From DASXHY01 sp036272195 (GTDB taxonomy: Bacteria > Verrucomicrobiota > Verrucomicrobiia > Limisphaerales > DASXHY01): a stretch of 64,000 bases of DNA. The DNA is taken from contig DATAZE010000024.1 in assembly GCA_036272195.1 (NCBI GenBank), positions 186,001 to 250,000 on the forward strand, in the 5' to 3' direction. This document shows positions 8,704-17,614 of this stretch, piece after piece (position 1 is the first letter of the stretch; the number at the start of each line of letters is the position of its first letter). The notes under the pieces were generated by a model, which saw only the letters and a list, made by a program, of their open reading frames with translations, was not told the origin of the DNA and searched no databases. Made by a program: the position numbers and the translations under genes.

Positions 8704-10605
8704 ATGAAAACAAACTTAACGAAGTATCTCGTGCTGACATTGACGGGACTCTCTGTTTGGGCGATGGGAGCAGTGAGCGCTCGAGCGAACACGCTCATAA
8801 CCTTCAGCGTCGATATGGCCAATGTGCCCGCGACAAATTTCAATCCGCCCCCGCCCGCCGGCACTGGAACCAACTCGGTCTATGTGTTCGGCACGTTCAA
8901 CGGTTGGTCCGGCCCGGGCGTGCAGTTAATTCAGCAAGGCACCAGCACCGTCTATACAAACACAGCCAATGACACCAGCGATCCCAACAATGGCACGGTC
9001 AATTATCGCTTCAACATCAACGGCAACAATGAAACCACCGCGAGCTATGACAATCGCGCCTCCCGCCTGCCCGTGAACAGCGGCGACAGCCTCGTTTTAC
9101 CCACGCCTTTTTATGGAGACGTCGGAGCCGGTTCCGTCATCAACGTGACGTTTCAAATGGATATGTCCGAGGAAATTCAACTCGGGCATTTTAATCCGAC
9201 TACCGACCAACTGGACATTCGGGGCAGCTTCAACGGCTGGAGCAACACCGGCGCTTTCCTCACCAACGATCCGTCCCTCATCGTTACGAATGGCGGCGGA
9301 ATTCTCACCACCAATGTCTACACTCTTACGATTCCCATTACCCAGGGCGCCCAGGTGCCCGGAATTCCGGCGACAAACGCCGCGATGGAATGGAAGGCCG
9401 TTGAAGATCCTTCCGGTGCCTGGGAAAGTCCGCAGTATCCCAATTCCGATGATTCCGGCAATCGTTTCTGGTTCAACAACACGAACCAGGTTTTGCCGAT
9501 CGTCAGTTACGGCGACCTCCAATTTTCTCCCCTCGCCAACGTCACTCTCAATATCGATATGAGCGGCGTCGTCAAATATGACACGAACTACGTGCCGAAC
9601 AGCGTCACCGTCTGGGGCACGTTCAACAATTGGGCCAACGGCGTGCAATTGACCAATAACCCGTCCGCGCCGAACCCCAACGTGTTCAGCGGGCCCACCG
9701 TCATGCCCGAGGGCACCGCCGTTATTATTCAATATCGTTACACCAACTCCCTCGTCGCCGGAGGCTGGGTTTATGATTACACCGGCGATGCGGTCTATAA
9801 CAACAATGGCAGGCGAACCATCACCTTGCCGGTCACGACCACCTCCATCGCCACGAATTACCCCGTTGCTCAATTCCTCGACCTGGCGCTGGGCGACTAC
9901 TTGCCCGTTCCGACACCGGTCCTTTTCACCGTGGATATGACCGGCACGGTTGGTACCGACGCGCACGTTTTCGATCCGGAATCGGACGCAGTCTACATCA
10001 ATGGCATGTTTGCGAACGGCGGCGGCATTCCCTATCCCCAATCCTGGTATGCCTGGTCAGGCGGCGTCAATCCGGTGAGCGCTCCCGCAGGTTATCAAAT
10101 GATGCGCGTGGGCACTTCGTCCATCTACACCAATACCATAGTCATTCCCGCGGGAACTCCGGTGGCGATTAGCTACCAATACGGGATCGATCCGGGCAGC
10201 ATTAACGGCGGTCCGCTGGAGAACGAAGCACCCTCTGGCGCCAATCATTTCCGGGTGATTCGCAGCACTGCTTTGAATCCTTACGTATTGCCCACCGACG
10301 TCTTCACCAACCAGCCCTATCTGGAACCGGTTTTCGCTCCGGGAAATCTCTACGAATTCATGGGAACTCCTGGGGGCGGAAATCTCAACGTCGGAACGTC
10401 GGTCGGCGGCAATATCCCGATCTCGTGGCTGGGCCGTCCCGGCGCACATTTGCAAATGGCAACTCTGTTGACAGGCCCCTGGCAGGATGTCGCTGGCACC
10501 GACGGCACGAATGCGGCGACTGGCACGGTTACGCCTAACGGGCTAATGACCACCACGAATTGGCCGGCTGCTGGCAATACATTCTTCCGACTGGTTAAGC
10601 CTTAG
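8704..10605 (+). CDS. Secreted protein with four starch-binding-like E-set repeats
   Basis: The start is taken at the ATG at 8704, because MKTNLTKYLVLTLTG...VSARA is a clear signal peptide; 34 further in-frame codons lie upstream. The mature protein (633 residues in all) has four repeats, near residues 29, 148, 280 and 406. Each opens with a (T/L)FxVDM strand and a V(Y/T)V(F/W)GTFNGW-like motif, as in CBM20/CBM48-type starch- or glycogen-binding folds and the related VTFQVDM repeats. The last 65 residues (ISWLGRPGAHLQMA ... FFRLVKP) form the aromatic-Arg tail shared with three other secreted proteins here. There is no catalytic domain, so it probably binds alpha-glucan outside the cell. It heads a run of two pseudopilins and a GH13 amylase. 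Confidence 0.75.
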   Translation: MKTNLTKYLVLTLTGLSVWAMGAVSARANTLITFSVDMANVPATNFNPPPPAGTGTNSVYVFGTFNGWSGPGVQLIQQGTSTVYTNTANDTSDPNNGTVNYRFNINGNNETTASYDNRASRLPVNSGDSLVLPTPFYGDVGAGSVINVTFQMDMSEEIQLGHFNPTTDQLDIRGSFNGWSNTGAFLTNDPSLIVTNGGGILTTNVYTLTIPITQGAQVPGIPATNAAMEWKAVEDPSGAWESPQYPNSDDSGNRFWFNNTNQVLPIVSYGDLQFSPLANVTLNIDMSGVVKYDTNYVPNSVTVWGTFNNWANGVQLTNNPSAPNPNVFSGPTVMPEGTAVIIQYRYTNSLVAGGWVYDYTGDAVYNNNGRRTITLPVTTTSIATNYPVAQFLDLALGDYLPVPTPVLFTVDMTGTVGTDAHVFDPESDAVYINGMFANGGGIPYPQSWYAWSGGVNPVSAPAGYQMMRVGTSSIYTNTIVIPAGTPVAISYQYGIDPGSINGGPLENEAPSGANHFRVIRSTALNPYVLPTDVFTNQPYLEPVFAPGNLYEFMGTPGGGNLNVGTSVGGNIPISWLGRPGAHLQMATLLTGPWQDVAGTDGTNAATGTVTPNGLMTTTNWPAAGNTFFRLVKP

Positions 10606-10618
10606 TTTGCCCAGATCA

Positions 10619-10648
10619 CCATCCGCCGTGCAAAAACACGGCGGATGG
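10619..10648 (+). terminator. Intercistronic 12-bp hairpin
   Basis: CCATCCGCCGTG (10619-10630) pairs perfectly with CACGGCGGATGG (10637-10648) around a CAAAAA loop. It lies 13 bp after the stop at 10605 and 10 bp before the ATG at 10658. There is no U-tract, so it may act as a processing or stability element or shield the next start codon rather than terminate. Confidence 0.6.
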
Positions 10649-10657
10649 AATTGAAAG

Positions 10658-11536
10658 ATGCCAAGCGAAAAATTGACAATAGCCATGGCGACCAAAACTG
10701 CACCTGATCGGCCCGGGTTTACGTTGATAGAACTCCTGGTCGTGATTGCCATCATTGCCATTCTCGCCGCCATGCTGTTGCCCGCGCTCAGCAAGGCCAA
10801 GAGCCGTGCGTTGACCGTTTCCTGCATGAACGACAAAAGGCAATTGACCCTCGCCTGGACTATGTATGCGGGAGATAATTCGGACCACGTGGCAATCAAC
10901 AGCGATTTGCGCAACAATGTCCCGCCGGGATACCTGTATAACGGCCACCCATCCTGGATCACCGGCACGATGGATTGGACGACGTCACAGGCCAATACCA
11001 ACACCGCCTATCTGGTGGACGATCGCTACTCGTTGCTGGGAGCGTTGGTGGGAAATTCTCTCAAAGTATTCGCCTGTCCCGCCGCAAATTATCTGAGCCC
11101 CGCGCAAATTGCCCAGGGTTGGGACCATCGGATGCGCAGCGTGGTCATGAATGCCTCAGTCGGCGAAGGCGCCAAATATCAAAGCCCTAATCCTTTCGGT
11201 TGGACGCAATGGTATGTCGCCAAAAAAACCACGGATTTCCACAATCCCGGCCCGAGCGATTGCTGGCTGATTTCTGACGAACATCCGGATAGCGTCGATG
11301 ATGCGCTGATGTACACGTCCTCGTACGGCACGACGTCTTTTATCGAGTTGCCCGGCAACCAACATGGGGGCTCATGCGGAATTAGTTTTGCCGACGGCCA
11401 CGCCGAAATGCATAAATGGGTGGATACTGTCATGACCAGCCATCTGGCCGTCACCTACACAACGGCGCAACGAGTGAGTTGCAGCGTATCCGACCGGGAT
11501 ATGCTTTGGCTGGCCCAACGCACGCCTCAAAACTGA
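10658..11536 (+). CDS. Type II pseudopilin-like protein, H-X9-DG family
   Basis: The 292-residue protein has a type IV prepilin leader: a short basic N-terminus, then GFTLIELLVVIAIIAILAAM, with cleavage expected between Gly and Phe and Glu at +5. The C-terminal region carries H-GGSCGISFA-DG, an exact H-X9-DG motif, so it belongs to the large prepilin-type families expanded in Planctomycetes and Verrucomicrobia (DUF1559-like). These proteins are presumed to be pseudopilins of a type II secretion-like apparatus or surface fibres. The start may be 10658 or the internal ATG at 10685, which would give a more usual leader length. It lies between a glucan-binding protein and a second pseudopilin, 13 bp before the latter. 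Confidence 0.85.
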   Translation: MPSEKLTIAMATKTAPDRPGFTLIELLVVIAIIAILAAMLLPALSKAKSRALTVSCMNDKRQLTLAWTMYAGDNSDHVAINSDLRNNVPPGYLYNGHPSWITGTMDWTTSQANTNTAYLVDDRYSLLGALVGNSLKVFACPAANYLSPAQIAQGWDHRMRSVVMNASVGEGAKYQSPNPFGWTQWYVAKKTTDFHNPGPSDCWLISDEHPDSVDDALMYTSSYGTTSFIELPGNQHGGSCGISFADGHAEMHKWVDTVMTSHLAVTYTTAQRVSCSVSDRDMLWLAQRTPQN

Positions 11537-11549
11537 TTGAACCCGACGC

Positions 11550-12347
11550 ATGGAACCGCGACGCAAAGGATTCACTCTGATTGAACTGCTGGTTGTAATC
11601 GCCATCATAGCAATCCTCGCTGCAATGCTGCTGCCGGCGCTGGCCAAGGCCAAATTGAAGGCGCAGGGAATTTCCTGCGTCAACAATCTCAAGCAACTGC
11701 AACTGGCGGTCATCATGTACGCCAGCGACAACCAGGAATCCTTTCCCGAAAACCCTGGGGCCGGAACCAGCCTGAATGCGTGGGCGGCCGGCGTGATGAC
11801 CTGGGACAATTCCATCCAGCCCAATCTTCAAAACACAAACACTTCCCTCCTCGCCAGCGCCGAATTGGGCGCCTATGTTGCTAGAAATCCTGGCGTTTAC
11901 AAGTGCCCCGCCGACGTCGTGCTGGGCGCATTGGGACCGCGGGTCAGGAGCACCTCCATGAATGGCTTTGTCGGTGACGTCAACGACATCGCCAACCATA
12001 TCTCGGGCCAAACTCCCGGCTGGAAAAGATTTTTGAAGACGAGCGATGTTACGACCATGGGAACGGCGAACCTGTGGGTTTTGTTGGACGAATGCCCGGA
12101 CAGCATTAACGATGGTTTCTTCTCCGTACGCATGCAGCCGAACGCCACGGCCAAATGGACCGACGTACCCGCCTCCACCCATAATGGAGCCGGCGGTTTC
12201 TCATTTGCCGATGGCCACGCGGAAATTAAAAAATGGTTCGATTCGAACACGAAAGCACCGGTCAGACGTCTGAGTCCGTGCCCGGACAATGAAATGTATT
12301 CGCCCGATGACGTAAACTGGATGCAGCAGCGGACGAGCACGAAATGA
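11550..12347 (+). CDS. Type II pseudopilin-like protein, H-X9-DG family (amylase-coupled)
   Basis: This 265-residue paralogue of the preceding gene starts MEPRRKGFTLIELLVVIAII, a textbook class III signal with cleavage after the Gly at 7. Near the C-terminus THNGAGGFSFADGH contains H-X9-DG. Its TGA stop overlaps the amylase ATG (ATGA, 12344-12347), so the two are almost certainly translated from one message. This ties the pseudopilin to a carbohydrate enzyme. Whether it helps export or display the amylase, or forms part of a glycan-binding fibre, is inference. Confidence 0.88.
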   Translation: MEPRRKGFTLIELLVVIAIIAILAAMLLPALAKAKLKAQGISCVNNLKQLQLAVIMYASDNQESFPENPGAGTSLNAWAAGVMTWDNSIQPNLQNTNTSLLASAELGAYVARNPGVYKCPADVVLGALGPRVRSTSMNGFVGDVNDIANHISGQTPGWKRFLKTSDVTTMGTANLWVLLDECPDSINDGFFSVRMQPNATAKWTDVPASTHNGAGGFSFADGHAEIKKWFDSNTKAPVRRLSPCPDNEMYSPDDVNWMQQRTSTK

Positions 12348-13738
12348 TTCCTCGTATGAAAGAAGTTTGTCGTAAAATTTTCCTCCCGCTCTGGACACTG
12401 TGTGTCGCACTTTCATGTCAGAGCATCATCGCTCAGACCCCTGGCGTTGCGCGCACCGCACCCCCGTGGCTGCACGATGGCGTCGTCTACGAACTTTTCC
12501 CACGGGATTTTTCGGCGCAGGGAAATTTGAACGGCGTAACCTCCCGGCTCGATCAGTTGAACGATCTTGGCGTCAATGTCATCTGGCTGATGCCCATTCA
12601 CCCGATTGGAATTGAGAAGCGCAAGGGCTCCTATGGCAGTCCGTATTCCGCGCGCGACTATTACGCGATAAATCCGGATTACGGAGCGAAGGACGATCTG
12701 AAGCGCCTGGTGTCCGAGGCGCATAAACGCGGAATAAAAATTATCATCGATGTGGTTCTGCTCCACACCGCCTGGGACAGCGTGCTGATGGCCCACCCGG
12801 ATTTTTACAAGCACGACGCGAGTGGAAAAATTGTTCCGCCGTTGCCGGAATGGTCCGATGTGGCGGGGCTGAATTTTCAAAATCGGGAGTTGCGCCAATA
12901 CCTGATCACGATGCTTGGATACTGGGTAAAGGAATTCGATATCGATGGTTTCCGTTGTGATACAGCTTCAATGGTGCCGACGAGTTTTTGGGACGAAGCC
13001 CGGACCGCGCTCGCAAAAACCAAACCCGACATCATGATGCTCGCTGAAGCCGACAAGCCGGAACTTCTGACCAATGCCTTCGATATCGATTACGAATGGC
13101 CGTTAATGAATATCTTGAGAAAGGTGCTGGAAAAATCCGCTCCCGCTTCTGAAATTCAACGGACCTGGGAAAGCGAGTCGAAGCGATATCCGCAAGGCAC
13201 GCTGCACCTGAACATGTCTGACAACCACGACCAGGCCCGTTCAGTGTCGCGTTACGGCGTGTCCGGCGCCCTCGCGGCGTCAGCGCTGATTTTCACACTG
13301 GACGGAGTCCCGCTCATTTACAACGGCATGGAAGTGGGTGACGGAACTCCTTCCGGCGTTCCTGCCTTGTTCGAAAAAGTTCCCATCGTTTGGGAAGCGA
13401 AAGGACGCCCGCCGGTTCGCAATATCTATCAATCACTGATTCATCTTCGCAAACAATACCCGGCGTTCCGCACTGACAATGTACAATGGATTCATAACTC
13501 GGATGAAAATCAATTGATCACCTTTTTGCGCACCGACGGCAAAGATGAATTTCTCGTGGCGATTAATCTTTCCAACCGCCCCGCACACGGCGCGCTGGAT
13601 ATGACGAACGAAGATGATTTTGCGCCAGTCGAAATCAGCGGACTGCCAGATCCTGATAATAGCCCGATTTCCGACCTCCATCTGAACGGTTTTGAGTGGC
13701 GTATTTTTCATCGCACCGCAAAAATGGCAGCGAAATAA
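12344..13738 (+). CDS. Exported GH13 alpha-amylase-family glycosidase
   Basis: The 464-residue protein has an N-terminal hydrophobic export signal (about 8-31) and a GH13 TIM barrel. Conserved regions are DVVLLH (136-141), GFRCD with the nucleophile Asp206, AEADKP with acid/base Glu235, and DNHD with the transition-state Asp296. A short beta-sandwich domain C closes the protein (about 390-464). It should cleave alpha-1,4 (or alpha-1,6) glucosidic bonds in starch, glycogen or maltodextrins; subfamily and exact specificity cannot be fixed by eye. The start overlaps the pseudopilin stop by 4 bp. It is the last gene of the probable four-gene glucan operon that begins at 8704. Confidence 0.9.
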   Translation: MIPRMKEVCRKIFLPLWTLCVALSCQSIIAQTPGVARTAPPWLHDGVVYELFPRDFSAQGNLNGVTSRLDQLNDLGVNVIWLMPIHPIGIEKRKGSYGSPYSARDYYAINPDYGAKDDLKRLVSEAHKRGIKIIIDVVLLHTAWDSVLMAHPDFYKHDASGKIVPPLPEWSDVAGLNFQNRELRQYLITMLGYWVKEFDIDGFRCDTASMVPTSFWDEARTALAKTKPDIMMLAEADKPELLTNAFDIDYEWPLMNILRKVLEKSAPASEIQRTWESESKRYPQGTLHLNMSDNHDQARSVSRYGVSGALAASALIFTLDGVPLIYNGMEVGDGTPSGVPALFEKVPIVWEAKGRPPVRNIYQSLIHLRKQYPAFRTDNVQWIHNSDENQLITFLRTDGKDEFLVAINLSNRPAHGALDMTNEDDFAPVEISGLPDPDNSPISDLHLNGFEWRIFHRTAKMAAK

Positions 13739-13756
13739 GCTGCGACTTTTGCCGAC

Positions 13757-13863
13757 GGGCGTCTGGAAAGATGCCCGAATCCCGCCATGGCAGGACTGAA
13801 AAGCCTGCGCTACGTAGCGCAGACATTCCTGTCTGCGGGTTCTGGGGACTTTCCAGTCCCCAG
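13757..13863. repeat. Mosaic palindromic repeat element (four hairpins)
   Basis: Four inverted repeats follow each other: CGGGCGTCT/AGATGCCCG with two G-T pairs (about 13756-13777), the perfect 18-nt palindrome CTGCGCTACGTAGCGCAG (13805-13822), GCAGACA-TTCC-TGTCTGC (13819-13836) and CTGGGGACT-TTCC-AGTCCCCAG (13842-13863). The second and third share bases and are alternatives. The element sits between the amylase stop and the sensor-kinase gene. I recall such sequences being dispersed in Verrucomicrobia spacers and often mis-annotated as small proteins. It may also end transcription of the amylase operon. Confidence 0.65.
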
Positions 13864-13953
13864 TTGAGCGCCAGAAAAGGATTGAGCTGGCGGCTCAAAA
13901 AGGCGATGAGCAGTGTTGGCAAAACTTTTGCGACTGGCCGACCAAACCTAAAG

Positions 13954-16900
13954 ATGAAGGCAAGCCCCACTCTGCTCTTCACGCTGATTGTCCTGGTGAT
14001 TTTCACCGGGATCCATTCAAGCCGGGCGGTGCTTTTATGGAGTGACTTGGGCTCCACCCAGGTTCACGACACAGGGGCAGGTGCAGACATCCTCGGCGGC
14101 ATTCTTCAACGAGACGATTCTTCCAGCAACACGCTTTATTTCAAGTTTCACGTCGATCCCTTGTCCGACGGAACCACCGAGGAATATTTCGCGGCGTTCC
14201 AGTTGTTCCAGGGCAATCAAGAACGGCTCGCGGTGGGAAACGCCCTGAAGGCGTGGGCTTACAGCGCGTTTTCGACAGGAGAAAGAGGCGCGTCCAACCA
14301 GATGGTCGAATACATCGACTTGAACTCTTCCAATCCCGAACGGCCCGGCCTTGGAACCTCGACGACGTACGAGCTTCCTTACTGGGGAATTGAACGGACG
14401 ATTGTCTTCAAAGTTCATTACGTACCGGGCGGCAACGACCTCGTGACCGTCTGGCTCAACCCGAATTTGCTTCTGGGCGCCACGGAAGCGAGCCAACCCG
14501 AAAGCCTCACCACGCATTTCACGGCAAATGGATCTTTCGATCAAATCCATCTCCGTCACGGCGGCGGCGGAACCGGGTGGATATTCAGCGAGATGGCCAT
14601 TGCCACTTCCTTTAATGATTTTGTCACCGCCAATGAGTCCGAGAACGGCGGCGAAACGCCGTTCACGTTTCGCTCATGGCAACGCGAGCAAGGTTTGCCC
14701 GAGAATTATGTGCGCGCCCTCGCCCAGACGCGCGACGGCTACATCTGGGAAGGCAGTGACGAAGGTGTCAGTTCATTTGACGGCGTAAACTTCTCCTCGC
14801 TCGGGCCGCGTGAGGGATTTCAGAGCGGGCCGGTGCGGGTGCTATATGGTGACAGCAAGGGCGCATTGTGGATCGGAAGTGTCGATGCCGGCTTGAGCTG
14901 CTGGGAGGATGGCAAGTTACGTAAATTCACGACACGCGACGGGCTGCCGTCCGATTCCATCACGGCGTTGGCCGAAGACGGCGAAGGGCGGCTTTGGGTC
15001 GGGACACAGGCCGGTTTGACGGTCCTGCAAAATGGACGACCGGCGGCTTTGCCCGGCGCGGAAATTTTTTCAGGGAAACCCATCGCCGCAATCGCTCGCG
15101 ACCACAAAGGTTCCATGTGGGTTGGAGTAAGCGGTATCGGAATTTTTTCCTGCCAGAAAAATGAATTCGTTCAATTGCAGGACGCCTCGCTGTCCGCTGT
15201 TCTCCAGGACCCGCATTGTTTGTTGGTGGACCAAAAAGGGCGAATCTGGATTGGGGCGGGAAATGCCTACGTACTCTGCCGGGACGGCGATCAATGGCTG
15301 CGTTTCGGCATGCCACGGCATGTGGGAATGCCTTACGTCAGTTCCCTGGTGGAAGGTCCGGACGAAACCGTCTGGGCCGGCTCCAAAGGCGAAGGACTTT
15401 TTGAATTCAAAGCCGGCAAGCTGGTGGCCATTAATGCGAGCAGCGGTCTGTCGGATAACATGGTCGAAACGCTGTTGATGGATCGCGAAGGCAAGCTCTG
15501 GGTCGGCACGCACGGGGGGCTGAACCGCATCTACCCGCGAAAGGTTTCCGTCCTGAACCACAACGACGGCCTGGATTACGGCGGAATCCAGGGGTTGGTC
15601 GAAATAAGCCCGGGCCTCATTTGGGCGGCGCAACCCAACGGGATTTATCAGTGGAACGGCGGTGCCTTCCGGCGGTTGATTTTCGCCGGGTTGCCGCCGC
15701 AGGCCCGGCAGGGCAGCCCGTTGCTGGCGGACCAGGATGGCAGTTGCTGGGTCGCGGGCGATTCCGGGCTGCTGCATTTTGAAAATCCGCAGACTGCCGA
15801 AAGCGAGGCGGTTGCATCCGTGCTGGCCAATCTGAATATCAGCGCGCTCGCGCAGGACAAAAAAAACGGAGAGATCTGGGCCGGCGCCCGCAGCGGCGAG
15901 CTTTGGTCTTTTCTCAATGCAAAATGGTCGCCCCACATGAATTTCCCCTGCTGCCACCCCATCACCGGAATCGTGCCCGACGCCAATACCCTTTGGGTTG
16001 GCACCGATGGCGAGGGATTATATCGTCTTTATCTGCGGCCAAATTTTGAAGTGGAAAAAGTTCGTGGCCTGCCGAGTGGTTCGATTCGCACCCTGCGTCT
16101 GGATGCCCAGGGGACTCTTTGGATCGGCACCGCCGGCGGCGGATTGTCCCGGTTGCAAAACGGACAGATTGCGACTTTTACCGCGCGCGAAGGCCTGCCC
16201 GACAACACCATTTCCCAGATCCTCGAAGATGACGACGGCAATCTTTGGCTCGGTGGTAACCGCGGCATCGCCCGCGTAAAAAAACAAGATCTTGATGACC
16301 TGGCCGCGCACACAATTCCGGCAGTCTATCCGCAAATTTACGCGCGCGCTGACGGCTTGTTGTCCGAGGAATGCACCAGCGGCTTTTTTCCGGCGGGCTT
16401 GAAAACAAAGGCCGGTCCGCTTTGGTTTTCAACCCTGAAAGGCATTGCCGTCATCGACCCGCGCCACGTTGTTAGATCTCCTGCCCCGACAGTCGCGATT
16501 GAACAAATCCTGGTCGACGGCGTGCCGGCATCTCCGATTTCCGGCGCGACGAAAGATTCCCATATCGATTCCCTTCGGCTGGCGCCGGGCAAACACACAC
16601 TTGAGTTTCGTTACACCGGGATCAGCTTTGACGCCCCGGAACGGGTGCGCTTCCGCTTTCGGCTGGAAACGCTGGATCCGAACTGGCTCGAAGCCGGAAC
16701 GCGCCGCGTGGCCCAATATAGCTTTGTGCCTCCGGGCACTTACCGCTTTCGCGTAATCGCCTGCAACGGCGACGGCATTTGGAATGAACAAGGCGCCAGC
16801 CTCGAACTGACGGTGCTTCCGCATTTCTGGCAGACGTGGTGGTTTCGCGGGAGCGCGGCTTTTGCCACAATTATGCTGAGCGTCATCGGCGGCCGCGTGG

Positions 16901-17598
16901 TCGTGAGACGCCGCTTGCAGCAACGGCTCAAACGGCTGGAACAGGACCGCGCCCTCGAACGGGAACGCACGCGCATCGCCCAGGATTTGCACGATATCAT
17001 GGGCGCCAAGCTCTGCCGGATTTCCTTCATGAGCGAACACGTGCGGCGGAGCGAGACGATTCCGGCCGCGCTCCAGGAGCACATCCGCTCCATGTCCGAC
17101 GACTCCCGCGAAGTGCTTCGCTCGCTCGACGAAATCGTGTGGGCGGTCAATCCGGAAAAAGACACGCTGGAACATCTGGTCTTTTACATTGCTCAATACG
17201 GTCGGGAGTATTTTCGAAGAACCGGCATCGAATGCGAAACCGTCATTCCGCAGGAATTGCCCGCGCAACCGCTCACCTCCCAATCGCGCCACCATCTTTT
17301 CCTGGCCGTTCATGAGGCGTTGACCAATATCCTTAAACACTCGGGAGCCACACAGGCAAAAATCACCATCACCTGCCGGGGCAACGATTTCAAGATCACA
17401 GTTTCGGACAATGGGAAGGGTTTTGATCCGTCATCCAATGGACATGGCTCGCCAAGTTCAGAAGACGGTTTTGGCAACGGTTTGGGAAACATGCGAGGGC
17501 GGATGACAGAGCTTGGCGGACAATGCCTGTTGGAATCCCGGCCGGGACAAGGAACAACCATTCGGTTTGTGCTTCTTCTAAAAGATTCCGTACGATAA
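13954..17598 (+). CDS. Propeller-type sensor histidine kinase
   Basis: From the ATG at 13954 (chosen because a signal/anchor MKASPTLLFTLIVLVIF follows; 13906 is an alternative) the protein has 1214 residues. Order: signal segment; an N-terminal module of about 190 residues (LWSDLGSTQVHDTGAGADIL onward) resembling lectin-like modules; two-component-regulator propeller repeats (about 230-840, repeated (L/I)W(I/V)G and DGLPS(D/N)xI motifs); a Y_Y_Y domain; one transmembrane helix (about 965-985); a HisKA_3 dimerisation domain with phospho-accepting His1013 in AQDLHD; and a HATPase_c domain with N, G1 and G2 boxes. The periplasmic propeller senses an unknown ligand, in related systems often an oligosaccharide. 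Its partner is the LuxR-type regulator 16 bp downstream. Confidence 0.88.
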   Translation: MKASPTLLFTLIVLVIFTGIHSSRAVLLWSDLGSTQVHDTGAGADILGGILQRDDSSSNTLYFKFHVDPLSDGTTEEYFAAFQLFQGNQERLAVGNALKAWAYSAFSTGERGASNQMVEYIDLNSSNPERPGLGTSTTYELPYWGIERTIVFKVHYVPGGNDLVTVWLNPNLLLGATEASQPESLTTHFTANGSFDQIHLRHGGGGTGWIFSEMAIATSFNDFVTANESENGGETPFTFRSWQREQGLPENYVRALAQTRDGYIWEGSDEGVSSFDGVNFSSLGPREGFQSGPVRVLYGDSKGALWIGSVDAGLSCWEDGKLRKFTTRDGLPSDSITALAEDGEGRLWVGTQAGLTVLQNGRPAALPGAEIFSGKPIAAIARDHKGSMWVGVSGIGIFSCQKNEFVQLQDASLSAVLQDPHCLLVDQKGRIWIGAGNAYVLCRDGDQWLRFGMPRHVGMPYVSSLVEGPDETVWAGSKGEGLFEFKAGKLVAINASSGLSDNMVETLLMDREGKLWVGTHGGLNRIYPRKVSVLNHNDGLDYGGIQGLVEISPGLIWAAQPNGIYQWNGGAFRRLIFAGLPPQARQGSPLLADQDGSCWVAGDSGLLHFENPQTAESEAVASVLANLNISALAQDKKNGEIWAGARSGELWSFLNAKWSPHMNFPCCHPITGIVPDANTLWVGTDGEGLYRLYLRPNFEVEKVRGLPSGSIRTLRLDAQGTLWIGTAGGGLSRLQNGQIATFTAREGLPDNTISQILEDDDGNLWLGGNRGIARVKKQDLDDLAAHTIPAVYPQIYARADGLLSEECTSGFFPAGLKTKAGPLWFSTLKGIAVIDPRHVVRSPAPTVAIEQILVDGVPASPISGATKDSHIDSLRLAPGKHTLEFRYTGISFDAPERVRFRFRLETLDPNWLEAGTRRVAQYSFVPPGTYRFRVIACNGDGIWNEQGASLELTVLPHFWQTWWFRGSAAFATIMLSVIGGRVVVRRRLQQRLKRLEQDRALERERTRIAQDLHDIMGAKLCRISFMSEHVRRSETIPAALQEHIRSMSDDSREVLRSLDEIVWAVNPEKDTLEHLVFYIAQYGREYFRRTGIECETVIPQELPAQPLTSQSRHHLFLAVHEALTNILKHSGATQAKITITCRGNDFKITVSDNGKGFDPSSNGHGSPSSEDGFGNGLGNMRGRMTELGGQCLLESRPGQGTTIRFVLLLKDSVR

Positions 17599-17614
17599 AG
17601 AAATGAGGTAACTG

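Noticed and set aside
9097..10041. 314-codon minus-strand open frame
   Set aside because: Antisense to the repeat protein at 8704; its regular composition comes from the repeated codons on the other strand.
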